From: Arthrobacter sp. ISL-5
GTDB lineage: Bacteria > Actinomycetota > Actinomycetes > Actinomycetales > Micrococcaceae
NCBI RefSeq assembly: GCF_018613835.1
Contig: NZ_JAGGPM010000023.1
Coordinates: 1-64,000 of the forward strand
Length of the DNA stretch: 64,000 bases
Direction of reading: 5' to 3'
A model generated the notes under the pieces. That model did not search any database, was not told the origin of the DNA, and saw only the letters and a program-made list of their open reading frames with translations. Positions 35,976 to 44,818 of this stretch are shown here, piece by piece. The stretch's first letter is position 1. Each line of letters begins with the position of its first letter. The position numbers and the translations under genes were made by a program.

Positions 35976-37315
35976 GCATCCCGGTCGTAACTGTCGGGCA
36001 GGCCCGGGAGGATCTGGTCGGGGGACTGGAAAGGCTCCACGGGCCTGTCACCGTGGTCCGGCGGTGTACGGAGTTGGCGGAGCTGCTCGCTGCCTGCCAG
36101 AGCGGACTGGCCCGGGCAGCGGTCGTGGCCGAAGGGAGTGAGGACCTGACTGCTTCCCTCGTGGACAGGCTCGGCGCCGTCGGCGTGGCCATTATCGCCT
36201 TGACCGACAGCACCGAGGAAGCCGCCAGGCTTCGCGGCATCGGCGTGACTTCGGCGGTTTCCACTCTTGACTCGGCGGGGTTGGCCGAACGGATTTCCGA
36301 TGCCGTTTCCCAGCTCACGGGCCGCGGTCTCACGGGCGACCGGCTGACGGGTAACGGGCTCGCCGGCGTGAAGCAGCGTGAGAATGGACTGGCAGAGACC
36401 GGTGCGGCCCTGCGGCCCGAGACCGACGACGCCGGCCCTGTACCGGCGGTGGCCGGAACCGGCAAGATAGTGGCCGTGTGGGGGCCCGCAGGATCCCCGG
36501 GACGGACCCTCGTGGCGGTGAATATCGCGGGCGAGCTTGCGGCAGCTGGAAAATCAGTTCTCCTCGTCGACGCGGACAGCTACGGGGCCAGCGTGGCCGC
36601 AGTTCTGGGGCTGATGGACGAAGCAGCGGGCCTGGCCCAGGCGTGCCGGCTGGCGGACCAGGGCCTGCTCGACCACGAGACGCTGTTGCGCATCGCAGCC
36701 CCCGTTGCTGCCACTTCGGGAAGTTTCCGCGTCCTGACCGGCATCACGCGGGCGGACCGTTGGACCGAGCTCCGTGCCGCCGCGTTGTCCATTGTCCTGC
36801 AGCGGGCCAGGGAAGTGGCCGAGGTCGTCGTCGTGGACACCGGCTTCTGCCTTGAAGCCGACGAGGAACTGAGCTTTGACACCATGGCGCCGCGGCGGAA
36901 TGCCGCCACGCTCCGAAGCCTGGAAATGGCCGATACCGTTTTCGCCGTCGGAGCTGCCGATCCGATCGGCGTGCCCCGGCTGGTCAGGGGACTGGCGGAG
37001 CTCGAAACCGCAGTTCCGGGCGTTGCCCCGGACGTCGTGCTGAACAAGGTCCGTGCTTCTGCGGTCGGCCGCTCGCCGGAACGGCAACTCCGTGAGGCTT
37101 GGGACCGGTACGGGCCGGGAACCGGCATCAAGGCCTTCCTTCCGTCGGACCCGGGCGCCAGCGACGCCGCGCTGCTTTCCGGGTCGCTGCTCCTTGAAGC
37201 GGCGCCGGATTCGCGCCTGCGCGCCGCCATCGCCAATTTGGTTTGTGCACCTGCCCAGCAAAAACGCGGATCCTCTGTGTTCTCTTCCACAGCAAAGCGA
37301 AAGCTAAGGGGTTAG
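35972..37315 (+). CDS. CpaE/TadZ-like MinD/ParA-family ATPase
   Basis: This 447-residue protein starts at the GTG at 35972 overlapping the SAF gene stop as GTGA. An N-terminal receiver-like domain of about 115 residues and a linker with repeated LTG units lead to a MinD/ParA domain. That domain opens IVAVWGPAGSPGRTLVAVNIA, where the deviant Walker A has SPGRT instead of the usual GGxGKT, and continues with LLVDADSYGASVAAVLG. CpaE/TadZ proteins position Flp pilus assembly. The replacement in the Walker A loop may impair ATP hydrolysis. The linked secretion genes of a Tad system are missing from the window. Confidence 0.82.
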   Translation: MSIPVVTVGQAREDLVGGLERLHGPVTVVRRCTELAELLAACQSGLARAAVVAEGSEDLTASLVDRLGAVGVAIIALTDSTEEAARLRGIGVTSAVSTLDSAGLAERISDAVSQLTGRGLTGDRLTGNGLAGVKQRENGLAETGAALRPETDDAGPVPAVAGTGKIVAVWGPAGSPGRTLVAVNIAGELAAAGKSVLLVDADSYGASVAAVLGLMDEAAGLAQACRLADQGLLDHETLLRIAAPVAATSGSFRVLTGITRADRWTELRAAALSIVLQRAREVAEVVVVDTGFCLEADEELSFDTMAPRRNAATLRSLEMADTVFAVGAADPIGVPRLVRGLAELETAVPGVAPDVVLNKVRASAVGRSPERQLREAWDRYGPGTGIKAFLPSDPGASDAALLSGSLLLEAAPDSRLRAAIANLVCAPAQQKRGSSVFSSTAKRKLRG

Positions 37316-37372
37316 GCTCACGTTGAGGGCTGCAACGGTGCGGCCGTGAACTTGTGATGGAGGCGTTTGTCG

Positions 37373-40300
37373 ATGTCGTCTGGGTCCAGCGTGGAGGATC
37401 AGTCCCGTCCAATGGAAGCCGAAGAGGGCTTCTTTGCGGACTACTATGAGCACCTCGCGGAGGAGGACGCCCGCGCGTATCCCCGTGAGCTTCTGACCGC
37501 CCGGGCTGACATGCACCGGCAGGTTGGAGCCATACGCCAGCCCGGAAGAGCAAACATCTCCATCGTCGATGACGCCGATCAAAGCGTGGTGTACATCGTC
37601 ACCGACGACATGCCGTTCCTCGTGGACTCCGTCAACGCCGAGCTGGTCCGGCAGAATTCGGCCATTCACCTCGTACTCCACCCGATGTTTGTGGTCACGC
37701 GCAACCGCCAAAGCGGTGAATTGGTCAAGGTGAACCGGGTGCCGTCGAACATCGGATTCTCCAGTGGCGATACGGCGGCGCTGCCCAGCCTGTCGCACCT
37801 GATTGCACAGGGCGACAACGCGTCCCACATGGAGTCCTGGATTGCCGTGGAGATTGGCCGCGCGAGCGATGAAGCGAAGACGCAGCTGAGGGACGGCCTG
37901 GCACGTGTCCTCGGCGACGTCCGCGCAGCTGTGGAAGACTGGCCGAAGATGCGCAACAAGGCCCTGCAGATTGCCGAGGACCTGGACAAAGTGGCCCACA
38001 AGTCACAGATCGCTGAGATCCGGCAGGCCCAGGACCTGTTGCGGTGGCTTGACGAAGGCAACTTCACTTTCCTGGGCTACCGGGAGTATGACCTCGTCAA
38101 CGACGCCGGCGAGGACGTTCTGGAACTCCGTGAGAGCAGCGGCCTCGGGCTCTTGCGCGCGCGCGAAGACACCCATCACGTCCAGCACCTCACCGATGCA
38201 GGCCGGCGGAAGGCGCGGGAGAAGCGCGCCCTGGTCATCACCAAGGCAAATTCGCGCTCGACCGTGCACCGGCCCGCCTACCTCGACTACGTCGGCGTGA
38301 AGAGTTTTGACGCCGCCGGCAACGTGAACGGCGAACAGCGGTTCATCGGGCTCTTTGCCACGAGCGCCTACACGGACTCCGTCAAGAACATCCCTATAGT
38401 CCGCGAAAAAGTCGACGCCGTTCTTCGCGGTGCGGGTTTTCCGCCCGATTCGCATTCCGGGAAGGACCTGCTGGGCATCCTGGAGACCTACCCCCGCGAC
38501 GAACTCTTCCAGATCGAGATTCCCGACCTCGCCGCAACGGCCACCGGAATCCAGAGGCTGCAGGAACGCCGTCGGACACGGCTCTTCCTGCGCCCGGACA
38601 TATACGGAAGGTTCATGTCCGCCGTCGTGTACCTACCGCGTGACCGGTACACAACGAATGTCCGGCTCCGGATCGAGCAGGAGCTTCGCGAGACCTTCCA
38701 CGCTGAGTCCATTGACTATGAGGCGCGGATGACGGAATCGGCGCTCGCCCGCCTCTTCTTCCGGATCCGCCTGCCCAAGGGTGCCGATGTCAGTCATGTC
38801 AACGCCGATGCCCTCGAGAAGCGGCTGGTCCGGGCCGCCCGCTCCTGGAGCGAAGGAATCAGCGAGGTGCTGCGTGACCGGCGCGCTGACGACGGGACCA
38901 AGGAGCTTGCCGCCATCTGGGCGGAGGCCTTCCCTGCCAGCTACCGGGTGGACTACGAGGTTGAGGACGCGCTCGAGGACATCGCCCGGTTTGAGAAGTA
39001 CGGGGCCGCAGCCGAGCGGATGACCGGGGCAGTACAGGAACGCCCCGGCGTCCATGTCTATTTGCCCGAGGGCGCGGGCGCAACACTCGAAGAGGACGCC
39101 CGGGTCAAGCTCTACATGCTGGAGCCCAAGAGCCTGAGCCAGATCCTTCCCTACTTTCACAACCTCGGTCTCGAAGTGCTGGATGAGCGGCCCTTCGAGA
39201 TCGAGACCGCCGATCGCAGGGACTTCTTCCTCTATGACCTGGGGCTGAAGTACCCGGCCGGCGTAGAGCCGGTTTCCACCGGGCAGCTGCTGGCGGATTC
39301 GTTCGGCGCGGCCGTTTCGGGGGCCGTTGAATCCGACAGCTTCGACCGGCTGGTGCTGCGCGAAGGCATGACGTGGCGGCAGATTGTTGTCCTGCGGGCC
39401 TACGCCAAATACATGAGGCAGATGGGCAACACCAACTCCTTCGAATTCATGGCAGACACGCTGCTCTCCAACCCGGAGGTCACCCGCGGGCTCAGCGCCC
39501 TGTTCGAAGCACGGTTCGATCCGGCGCTGACGGACCTGGAGCGGGCAGAACGGCAGGAAAAAGTCCGCGCTGAGCTGTCGTCGTCCATCGAAGCGGTGGC
39601 GACGCTGGATGCGGACCGTGTCCTCCGGACCTTCACGAACCTGATCGAATCGACGCTCCGCACGAACTTCTACCAGGACAAGCCGTACGTGAGCTTCAAA
39701 CTGGACCCCGCCAATATTGACGGCCTGCCCTTTCCCCGGCCCAAGTTTGAAATCTGGGTCTACTCGACGCGGGTCGAAGGCGTGCACCTGCGCTTCGGCA
39801 AGGTGGCGCGCGGTGGCCTCCGCTGGTCGGACCGGCGGGAGGACTTCCGGACGGAGATCCTGGGGCTGGTCAAGGCCCAGACCGTCAAGAACGCCGTGAT
39901 CGTTCCGACCGGTGCCAAGGGAGGCTTCTTTGCCAAGCGGCTGCCCGATCCCGCCGCGGACAGGGCTGCGTGGATGGCCGAGGGGATCGAAAGCTACAAG
40001 ACGTTCATCCGCGGACTGCTGGACCTCACCGACAACCTGGTCACGAGCGCCGAGGGTGAGCGGCTCGTCCCGCCCACGAACGTCGTCCGCCACGACGACG
40101 ACGACTCCTACCTTGTGGTCGCGGCGGACAAGGGCACGGCCACGTTCTCCGACATTGCGAACGGGCTCGCGGCAGAATACGGCTTCTGGCTGGGCGATGC
40201 CTTCGCCTCCGGCGGATCGGTGGGGTATGACCACAAGGCGATGGGCATCACGGCCCGGGGCGCCTGGGAATCGGTCAAACGCCACTTCAGCGAACTCGAC

Positions 40301-42226
40301 CTGGACACCCAGTCCGAGCCCTTCACGGTGGTCGGCGTTGGCGACATGTCCGGTGACGTCTTTGGAAACGGGATGCTGCTCTCCAAGCACATCCGGCTGC
40401 TGGCAGCCTTCGACCACCGGCACGTTTTCCTGGATCCCAACCCAGACGAGGCCAGTTCCTTTGCCGAACGGCAACGGCTTTTCGAGCTGCCGAGGTCGTC
40501 GTGGGATGACTACGACAAGGGGCTGATCAGCGAAGGAGGCGGTGTCTACCCGCGCCAGGCCAAGTCCATTCCGGTTTCCCCGCAGGTCCGCACCGCCCTC
40601 GGCCTTCCGGAGGACACCACCCAGCTCAGCCCGCCTGAACTCCTGCGGGCCATCCTGCTTGCGCCAGCCGACCTGCTCTACAACGGCGGCATCGGCACCT
40701 ACGTCAAGGCCAGCACCGAGACGCACGCCATGGTGGGCGACAAGGCCAACGACGCCATCCGGGTTGACGGGCGCGACCTTCGCGTCAAGGTGGTGGGCGA
40801 AGGCGGAAACCTTGGCATGACCCAGCGGGGGCGGATCGAGGCGGCACTGCAGGGCGTCATCCTGAACACGGATGCCATTGACAACTCCGCAGGCGTCGAC
40901 TGCTCGGACCACGAGGTCAACATCAAGATCTTCGTGGACCGGATGGCAGCCGCAGGCAAGCTCGACGCCGGCGACCGTGCCGGGTTCCTTTCGTCGATGA
41001 CCAACGAAGTGGCGCGTCTCGTCCTGCAAGACAACATCGATCAGAACATCCTGCTGCTCAACGACCGTCAGAAGGTGGCGGAATGGAGCCCGAGCTACGA
41101 ACGGCTGATGGACTGGCTGGAAAAGAAGGCGGACCTCAACCGCGACCTTGAAGCCTTGCCTTCGACCGCCGCCCTCCGAGAGCGGCTCGAACAGGGGCAG
41201 GGGCTAACCTCTCCCGAGCTGTCCGTGCTCGCTGCTTACGCCAAGATCGAGCTGGCGACGGCGCTCCGCGACAGTGATCTGGCCGACGACCCCTGGTTCC
41301 GGCGCACGCTTCGGGAATACTTCCCCAAGCAGCTCCGGGAACGGTTCGACGCCGAACTGGACACCCATCCGCTGCGTCGCGAAATCATTGCCACGGTCGT
41401 CGCCAACGACATGATCAACATGGGCGGCATCACCTTCGCGTTCCGGACCATGGAGGAAACGTCGGCGAGTGAAGTCGCGGTGGCCAAGGCCTTCGTAGCG
41501 CTCCGCGAGGTTTACGAGCTGGACATCATGGTGTCCGAACTCAATGACCTTCCGGCGTCATTCCCCACCGAACACTGGAGCACGGTCCACCTCGACATCC
41601 GGAGGCTCCTGGACCGGGCCGTCCGCTGGGTTCTGGGCCAGGGAACCGCCTCCCGCCCCATCGCCGACATCGTCGACGAGTTCAAGCCGCTCATGGATCC
41701 GATGCGAGCCCGGCTCCTGGACTATGTGCGCGGCGACGACCGTGACCGGGTGGCCGGGTGGCTTGAAAAGGCACGGGCGTGGGGGCTTCCTGAAGACCTT
41801 GCCCACCGCTGGGCCGAGCTCTTTGAGAGCTTCGTGCTCCTGGACATTGCGAAGATCGCCCACACCCGCAAGGAATCGGTGGAAGACATCGCCCACGTGT
41901 ACTACACGGTGTTCAACCGCTTCCATGCCGACTCCCTGCTCGAAAGGATCAGTTCGCTGCCGCGGGCGGACCGGTGGCAGGCGCTTGCGCGCGCCGCGTT
42001 GCGCGACGACCTGTACTCGACGGTGACGGACATGACGACGGCGGTGCTTGAGTCCACTGACCATGGCGTGCCCGCCGAGGACCGGCTCAGGGCGTGGGAG
42101 GCACTGAACGCGGAGCAACTGGGACGGGCGAAGACCATGTTCGACGAGGTCAACGCCCTCGAAGCGGACGATATGGCGTCGCTGTCGGTAGCATTGAGGC
42201 TCTTGAGGTCAATCGTCCGACGCTAG
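37373..42226 (+). CDS. NAD-specific glutamate dehydrogenase, large (about 180 kDa) type
   Basis: This 1617-residue enzyme oxidises glutamate to 2-oxoglutarate and ammonium with NAD. It starts at the ATG at 37373 with GGAGG 9 bases upstream; a TTG at 37367 is the alternative. It has the layout of the Streptomyces/Mycobacterium GDH_2-180 family: an N-terminal regulatory region with ACT-like repeats, a catalytic core (RGGLRWSDRREDFRTEILGL, AVIVPTGAKGGFF, KVVGEGGNLGMTQRGRIE) and a C-terminal helical domain. It lies 57 bases after the CpaE-like gene with no promoter I would defend, so read-through is possible. Confidence 0.93.
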   Translation: MSSGSSVEDQSRPMEAEEGFFADYYEHLAEEDARAYPRELLTARADMHRQVGAIRQPGRANISIVDDADQSVVYIVTDDMPFLVDSVNAELVRQNSAIHLVLHPMFVVTRNRQSGELVKVNRVPSNIGFSSGDTAALPSLSHLIAQGDNASHMESWIAVEIGRASDEAKTQLRDGLARVLGDVRAAVEDWPKMRNKALQIAEDLDKVAHKSQIAEIRQAQDLLRWLDEGNFTFLGYREYDLVNDAGEDVLELRESSGLGLLRAREDTHHVQHLTDAGRRKAREKRALVITKANSRSTVHRPAYLDYVGVKSFDAAGNVNGEQRFIGLFATSAYTDSVKNIPIVREKVDAVLRGAGFPPDSHSGKDLLGILETYPRDELFQIEIPDLAATATGIQRLQERRRTRLFLRPDIYGRFMSAVVYLPRDRYTTNVRLRIEQELRETFHAESIDYEARMTESALARLFFRIRLPKGADVSHVNADALEKRLVRAARSWSEGISEVLRDRRADDGTKELAAIWAEAFPASYRVDYEVEDALEDIARFEKYGAAAERMTGAVQERPGVHVYLPEGAGATLEEDARVKLYMLEPKSLSQILPYFHNLGLEVLDERPFEIETADRRDFFLYDLGLKYPAGVEPVSTGQLLADSFGAAVSGAVESDSFDRLVLREGMTWRQIVVLRAYAKYMRQMGNTNSFEFMADTLLSNPEVTRGLSALFEARFDPALTDLERAERQEKVRAELSSSIEAVATLDADRVLRTFTNLIESTLRTNFYQDKPYVSFKLDPANIDGLPFPRPKFEIWVYSTRVEGVHLRFGKVARGGLRWSDRREDFRTEILGLVKAQTVKNAVIVPTGAKGGFFAKRLPDPAADRAAWMAEGIESYKTFIRGLLDLTDNLVTSAEGERLVPPTNVVRHDDDDSYLVVAADKGTATFSDIANGLAAEYGFWLGDAFASGGSVGYDHKAMGITARGAWESVKRHFSELDLDTQSEPFTVVGVGDMSGDVFGNGMLLSKHIRLLAAFDHRHVFLDPNPDEASSFAERQRLFELPRSSWDDYDKGLISEGGGVYPRQAKSIPVSPQVRTALGLPEDTTQLSPPELLRAILLAPADLLYNGGIGTYVKASTETHAMVGDKANDAIRVDGRDLRVKVVGEGGNLGMTQRGRIEAALQGVILNTDAIDNSAGVDCSDHEVNIKIFVDRMAAAGKLDAGDRAGFLSSMTNEVARLVLQDNIDQNILLLNDRQKVAEWSPSYERLMDWLEKKADLNRDLEALPSTAALRERLEQGQGLTSPELSVLAAYAKIELATALRDSDLADDPWFRRTLREYFPKQLRERFDAELDTHPLRREIIATVVANDMINMGGITFAFRTMEETSASEVAVAKAFVALREVYELDIMVSELNDLPASFPTEHWSTVHLDIRRLLDRAVRWVLGQGTASRPIADIVDEFKPLMDPMRARLLDYVRGDDRDRVAGWLEKARAWGLPEDLAHRWAELFESFVLLDIAKIAHTRKESVEDIAHVYYTVFNRFHADSLLERISSLPRADRWQALARAALRDDLYSTVTDMTTAVLESTDHGVPAEDRLRAWEALNAEQLGRAKTMFDEVNALEADDMASLSVALRLLRSIVRR

Positions 42227-42258
42227 GCATTGGCCCGGCGTCGAAATCTGGAGGTGCA

Positions 42259-43728
42259 GTGGCAATCTTTACGGACCCCATCAGGGAACATGCTGATTTC
42301 GGGCCGGGGGATGCCGAGTGGCTGCACCTCCTGGTGGGCGACTGGCAAATGGTGGCCGACCTCGCTTTTGCCGACCTCGCCCTGTGGTTTCCGCATCCGG
42401 ATTACGGCTACGTGGCTCTTGCCCACGTGCGGCCCTCCACGACGCACACGGTGTTCCATGCCGACTTCGTCGGGGAGGGCATCCGGTCCGACCTTCAGCC
42501 ACTGGTCGACAAAGCGTGGGCCAGCCGCACCATTGAGCGTTCCAGTGAGACCAACTGGAGCAGCGACATGGCGTTGCGGGTGGAGGCGGTGCCGATGGTC
42601 AGGAACGGCCGCACGCTGGCCGTGGTGACCTCCCACATGGACCTCTCCAGTTCGCGGATGCCGTCCCGGCTTGAGCTGACGTACCGCCAGTGCGCCTATG
42701 ACCTGCTCCGGATGGGCACCCTGGGCCTGTGGCCCGACTTTGCCTCACCCACGGGCTCCCGCCGCGGGGCACCGCGCGTGGGCGACGGACTGATCCGCCT
42801 TGATGCCGAGGGGATCGTGCAGTATGCGAGCCCGAACGGAGTGTCCGCGTTCCGGCGGCTCGGCGACGGCGAATCGTTGGAGGGCCGGTCGCTGGCGGAA
42901 GTCACCGCAGGATTGCTGAGGGACCGGCGCATGGTGGACGAGACTCTGCCGCTTGTTGTCACCGGGCGGATGCCGTGGCGCAGCGAGATTGAATCCCGCG
43001 GCGTCAGCCTGTCCCTTCGCGCCATTCCGCTCCGCGATGAGCAGCAGCGGTTCGGCGCTCTGGTCCTGTGCCGCGACGTGTCCGAACTCAGGCGCCGGGA
43101 GATGGAACTCGTCACCAAGGATGCCACCATCCGGGAGATCCACCACCGAGTGAAGAACAACCTGCAGACCGTGGCCGCGCTGCTGCGGATGCAGTCACGC
43201 CGGATGGTCAGTGATGAGGCAAAGCAGGGGCTCGAGCAGGCGATGCGCCGGGTGGCGACCATTGCCCTGGTCCACGAGACGCTGTCGCAGGGCCTGGCAC
43301 AGAGCGTTGATTTTGATGAGCTGATCGGACGGCAGTTCCGTCTATCGGCCGAGGTCGCCTCGCCGTCCCAGCAGGTCAGGACGCAACGGTCGGGAGTTTT
43401 CGGCGAGCTTCCCAGCGACTTCGCCACTCCCTTGGCGCTCGTGATCAACGAACTGGTGACGAACGCCGTCGAGCACGGACTGGAAGGGCGCACCGGGACG
43501 GTCTGGCTTCTCGCCGACCGGTCGGCAGGCGACGACGGCGAGGAGTTGCTCACCGTCACCGTGGCCGACGACGGTGTTGGCTTGCCGGACACGCCGCACG
43601 CGGAGGGACTTGGGCTTCAGATCGTCCGCACTCTGGTCACCAGCGAGCTCGGGGGCACCATCCAGTGGAAGGCCCGTGAGGGCGGCGGTACGGCAGTCCA
43701 GATAGTCCTCAGCCTCGCAAGCCGCTGA
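42259..43728 (+). CDS. pdtaS: Sensor histidine kinase PdtaS-like
   Basis: This 489-residue soluble kinase starts at the GTG at 42259 with a TCTGGAGG ribosome binding site; a longer in-frame extension overlaps the glutamate dehydrogenase gene. It has the HisKA_2-type layout: an N-terminal GAF-like domain (HLLVGDWQMVADLAFADLALWFP), a PAS domain (IRLDAEGIVQYASPNGVSAF), the phospho-acceptor EIHHRVKNNLQTVAALLRMQ at 294-313 (His295/296), and an ATP domain with NELVTNAVEHG and DDGVGLP. In mycobacteria PdtaS pairs with the antiterminator PdtaR; no PdtaR gene is adjacent here. Confidence 0.9.
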   Translation: MAIFTDPIREHADFGPGDAEWLHLLVGDWQMVADLAFADLALWFPHPDYGYVALAHVRPSTTHTVFHADFVGEGIRSDLQPLVDKAWASRTIERSSETNWSSDMALRVEAVPMVRNGRTLAVVTSHMDLSSSRMPSRLELTYRQCAYDLLRMGTLGLWPDFASPTGSRRGAPRVGDGLIRLDAEGIVQYASPNGVSAFRRLGDGESLEGRSLAEVTAGLLRDRRMVDETLPLVVTGRMPWRSEIESRGVSLSLRAIPLRDEQQRFGALVLCRDVSELRRREMELVTKDATIREIHHRVKNNLQTVAALLRMQSRRMVSDEAKQGLEQAMRRVATIALVHETLSQGLAQSVDFDELIGRQFRLSAEVASPSQQVRTQRSGVFGELPSDFATPLALVINELVTNAVEHGLEGRTGTVWLLADRSAGDDGEELLTVTVADDGVGLPDTPHAEGLGLQIVRTLVTSELGGTIQWKAREGGGTAVQIVLSLASR

Positions 43729-43759
43729 GGCGCGTGCCTCACGGCGACTAAGAAGACAC

Positions 43760-43800
43760 AAAAAAGCGACGGCCGCGGACCTTGGGTCTGCGGCCGTCGC
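43760..43800 (-). terminator. Rho-independent terminator of whiB1
   Basis: A 16-base stem (43766-43781 with 43785-43800, one G-T pair) and a three-base loop lie 21 bases downstream of the whiB1 stop. On the minus strand the stem is followed by a T6 tract (43765-43760), so it serves whiB1; the plus-strand PdtaS gene ends just before it. Confidence 0.85.
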
Positions 43801-43820
43801 CGAATCTGTGAAATACCGCC

Positions 43821-44069
43821 TTAGGAAGCGCGGCGGGCGCGGGCCGCCCGGCGCTTCAGCGCCCGGCGCTCGTCCTCGCTCATGCCGCCCCAAACACCGG
43901 CGTCCTGGCCTGACTCCAGTGCCCACTGCAGACATGTGTCCACGACGGGGCACCTGCGGCAAACACTCTTGGCCTCCTCGATTTGGAGAAGCGCCGGCCC
44001 GGTGTTGCCGACCGGGAAGAAAAGCTCCGGGTCCTTGTCGAGGCACGCTGCGCGGTTACGCCAATCCAT
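43821..44069 (-). CDS. whiB1: WhiB1-type Fe-S transcription factor
   Basis: This 82-residue protein has the four cluster-binding cysteines at 9, 37, 40 and 46, the same positions as in Mycobacterium tuberculosis WhiB1. It also has the beta-turn GVWGGMSEDERRALKRR that binds DNA and the start MDWR. WhiB1 holds a nitric-oxide-sensitive [4Fe-4S] cluster and is essential in mycobacteria. A CRP/GlxR-like site lies 41 bases upstream, matching the known cAMP-receptor control of whiB1 there. It ends in a basic Arg-rich tail and is a single-gene unit with its own terminator. Confidence 0.95.
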   Translation of the reverse strand: MDWRNRAACLDKDPELFFPVGNTGPALLQIEEAKSVCRRCPVVDTCLQWALESGQDAGVWGGMSEDERRALKRRAARARRAS

Positions 44070-44109
44070 GCTGATCAGTCACTCCATTCCTGGGAAGTCA
44101 TTTGCCACT

Positions 44110-44125
44110 TGTGAAAATATTCACT
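44110..44125. promoter_or_regulatory. CRP/GlxR-like site upstream of whiB1
   Basis: TGTGA-AAATAT-TCACT differs from the CRP consensus TGTGA-N6-TCACA by one base. It lies 41-56 bases upstream of the whiB1 start codon. Regulation of whiB1 by the cAMP receptor protein is documented in M. tuberculosis, which supports function here. Confidence 0.65.
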
Positions 44126-44302
44126 AGGGCCTACATAGGAAAGGGGCCCTGAGGGCCCCCTTGGTCATCTGGATCAAGCGTTTCATGTTAACGCCGTGTA
44201 AACAAGGGGTAGTGGTGCACGAAATCCCCCGGAAACGTGAGCGATGCATCACACCTGGATTACACCGGAGGGCTGCCCCCACCGTCAGTCGACTATGTCG
44301 GG

Positions 44303-44314
44303 TAGTGTGCCAGT
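44303..44314 (+). promoter_or_regulatory. Leaderless -10 element for small membrane-protein gene
   Basis: TAGTGT at 44303-44308 is followed by 6 bases and the GTG at 44315. This supports that start codon even though no ribosome binding site is present. Confidence 0.5.
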
Positions 44315-44812
44315 GTGTCAAGACCCCCAGCCGGCCCCTCCGATCCGTCCCCCGAGCCCGAAGGCAGCGGCCTTCCCGACCGTGACAGCGGCTCGGAGCG
44401 GCCCGCGCCCGCCGGGGCAAGGCCCCGGGCGGTCGCAGTGATTTCGGCAATTGTTGCCGCCGAGGCCACCGCGCTGTTGGCCGCCGCCGCCTGGTACGGT
44501 TTCCAGCTCGTGGTCGGCGCGCCGGTCCTGTCCTTCTGGGGAGCCGTGTTTACGCTGGCCCTGCTGTTGGCATTCGCGTCCTGGCTGTCTGCAGTGGCGC
44601 TGTTTCTGTACCGGGGCTTCCGCTGGCCGAGGGCGGGTGCACTGGTGGCCCAGCTGTTCGTGCTGACCATCGGCTTCCCTACGCTTACAGGCGGCTATCC
44701 GCTGGCAGGAGCCGCCATGCTCATCCCGGCGGCTGCCGCCATTGTGCTCCTGTTCGACAAGCGCGTCATCCGCTTCGCCTCCCGCGCCGCCGGTATGCCT
44801 CCCGCGCTTTGA
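44315..44812 (+). CDS. Small membrane protein, unknown function
   Basis: This 165-residue protein has a Pro/Ser/Glu-rich N-terminal tail (about 38 residues) and four membrane helices (VAVISAIVAAEATALLAAAAWY, FWGAVFTLALLLAFASWL, ALVAQLFVLTIGFPTL, AAMLIPAAAAIVLLF). No named family is recognised. It converges tail to tail with the FHA-FtsK/EssC-like gene, with 6 bases between the stops. It is divergent from whiB1 across a 245-base region holding the CRP-like site. Confidence 0.75.
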   Translation: MSRPPAGPSDPSPEPEGSGLPDRDSGSERPAPAGARPRAVAVISAIVAAEATALLAAAAWYGFQLVVGAPVLSFWGAVFTLALLLAFASWLSAVALFLYRGFRWPRAGALVAQLFVLTIGFPTLTGGYPLAGAAMLIPAAAAIVLLFDKRVIRFASRAAGMPPAL

Positions 44813-44818
44813 GCCCGG

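Noticed and set aside
38633..41029. 798-codon minus-strand open frame opposite the glutamate dehydrogenase
   Set aside because: Antisense shadow in high-GC sequence; the dehydrogenase motifs on the plus strand are unambiguous.
42094..42258. Upstream extension of the PdtaS-like kinase
   Set aside because: It overlaps the end of the glutamate dehydrogenase gene in another frame, while GTG at 42259 has a clear ribosome binding site.
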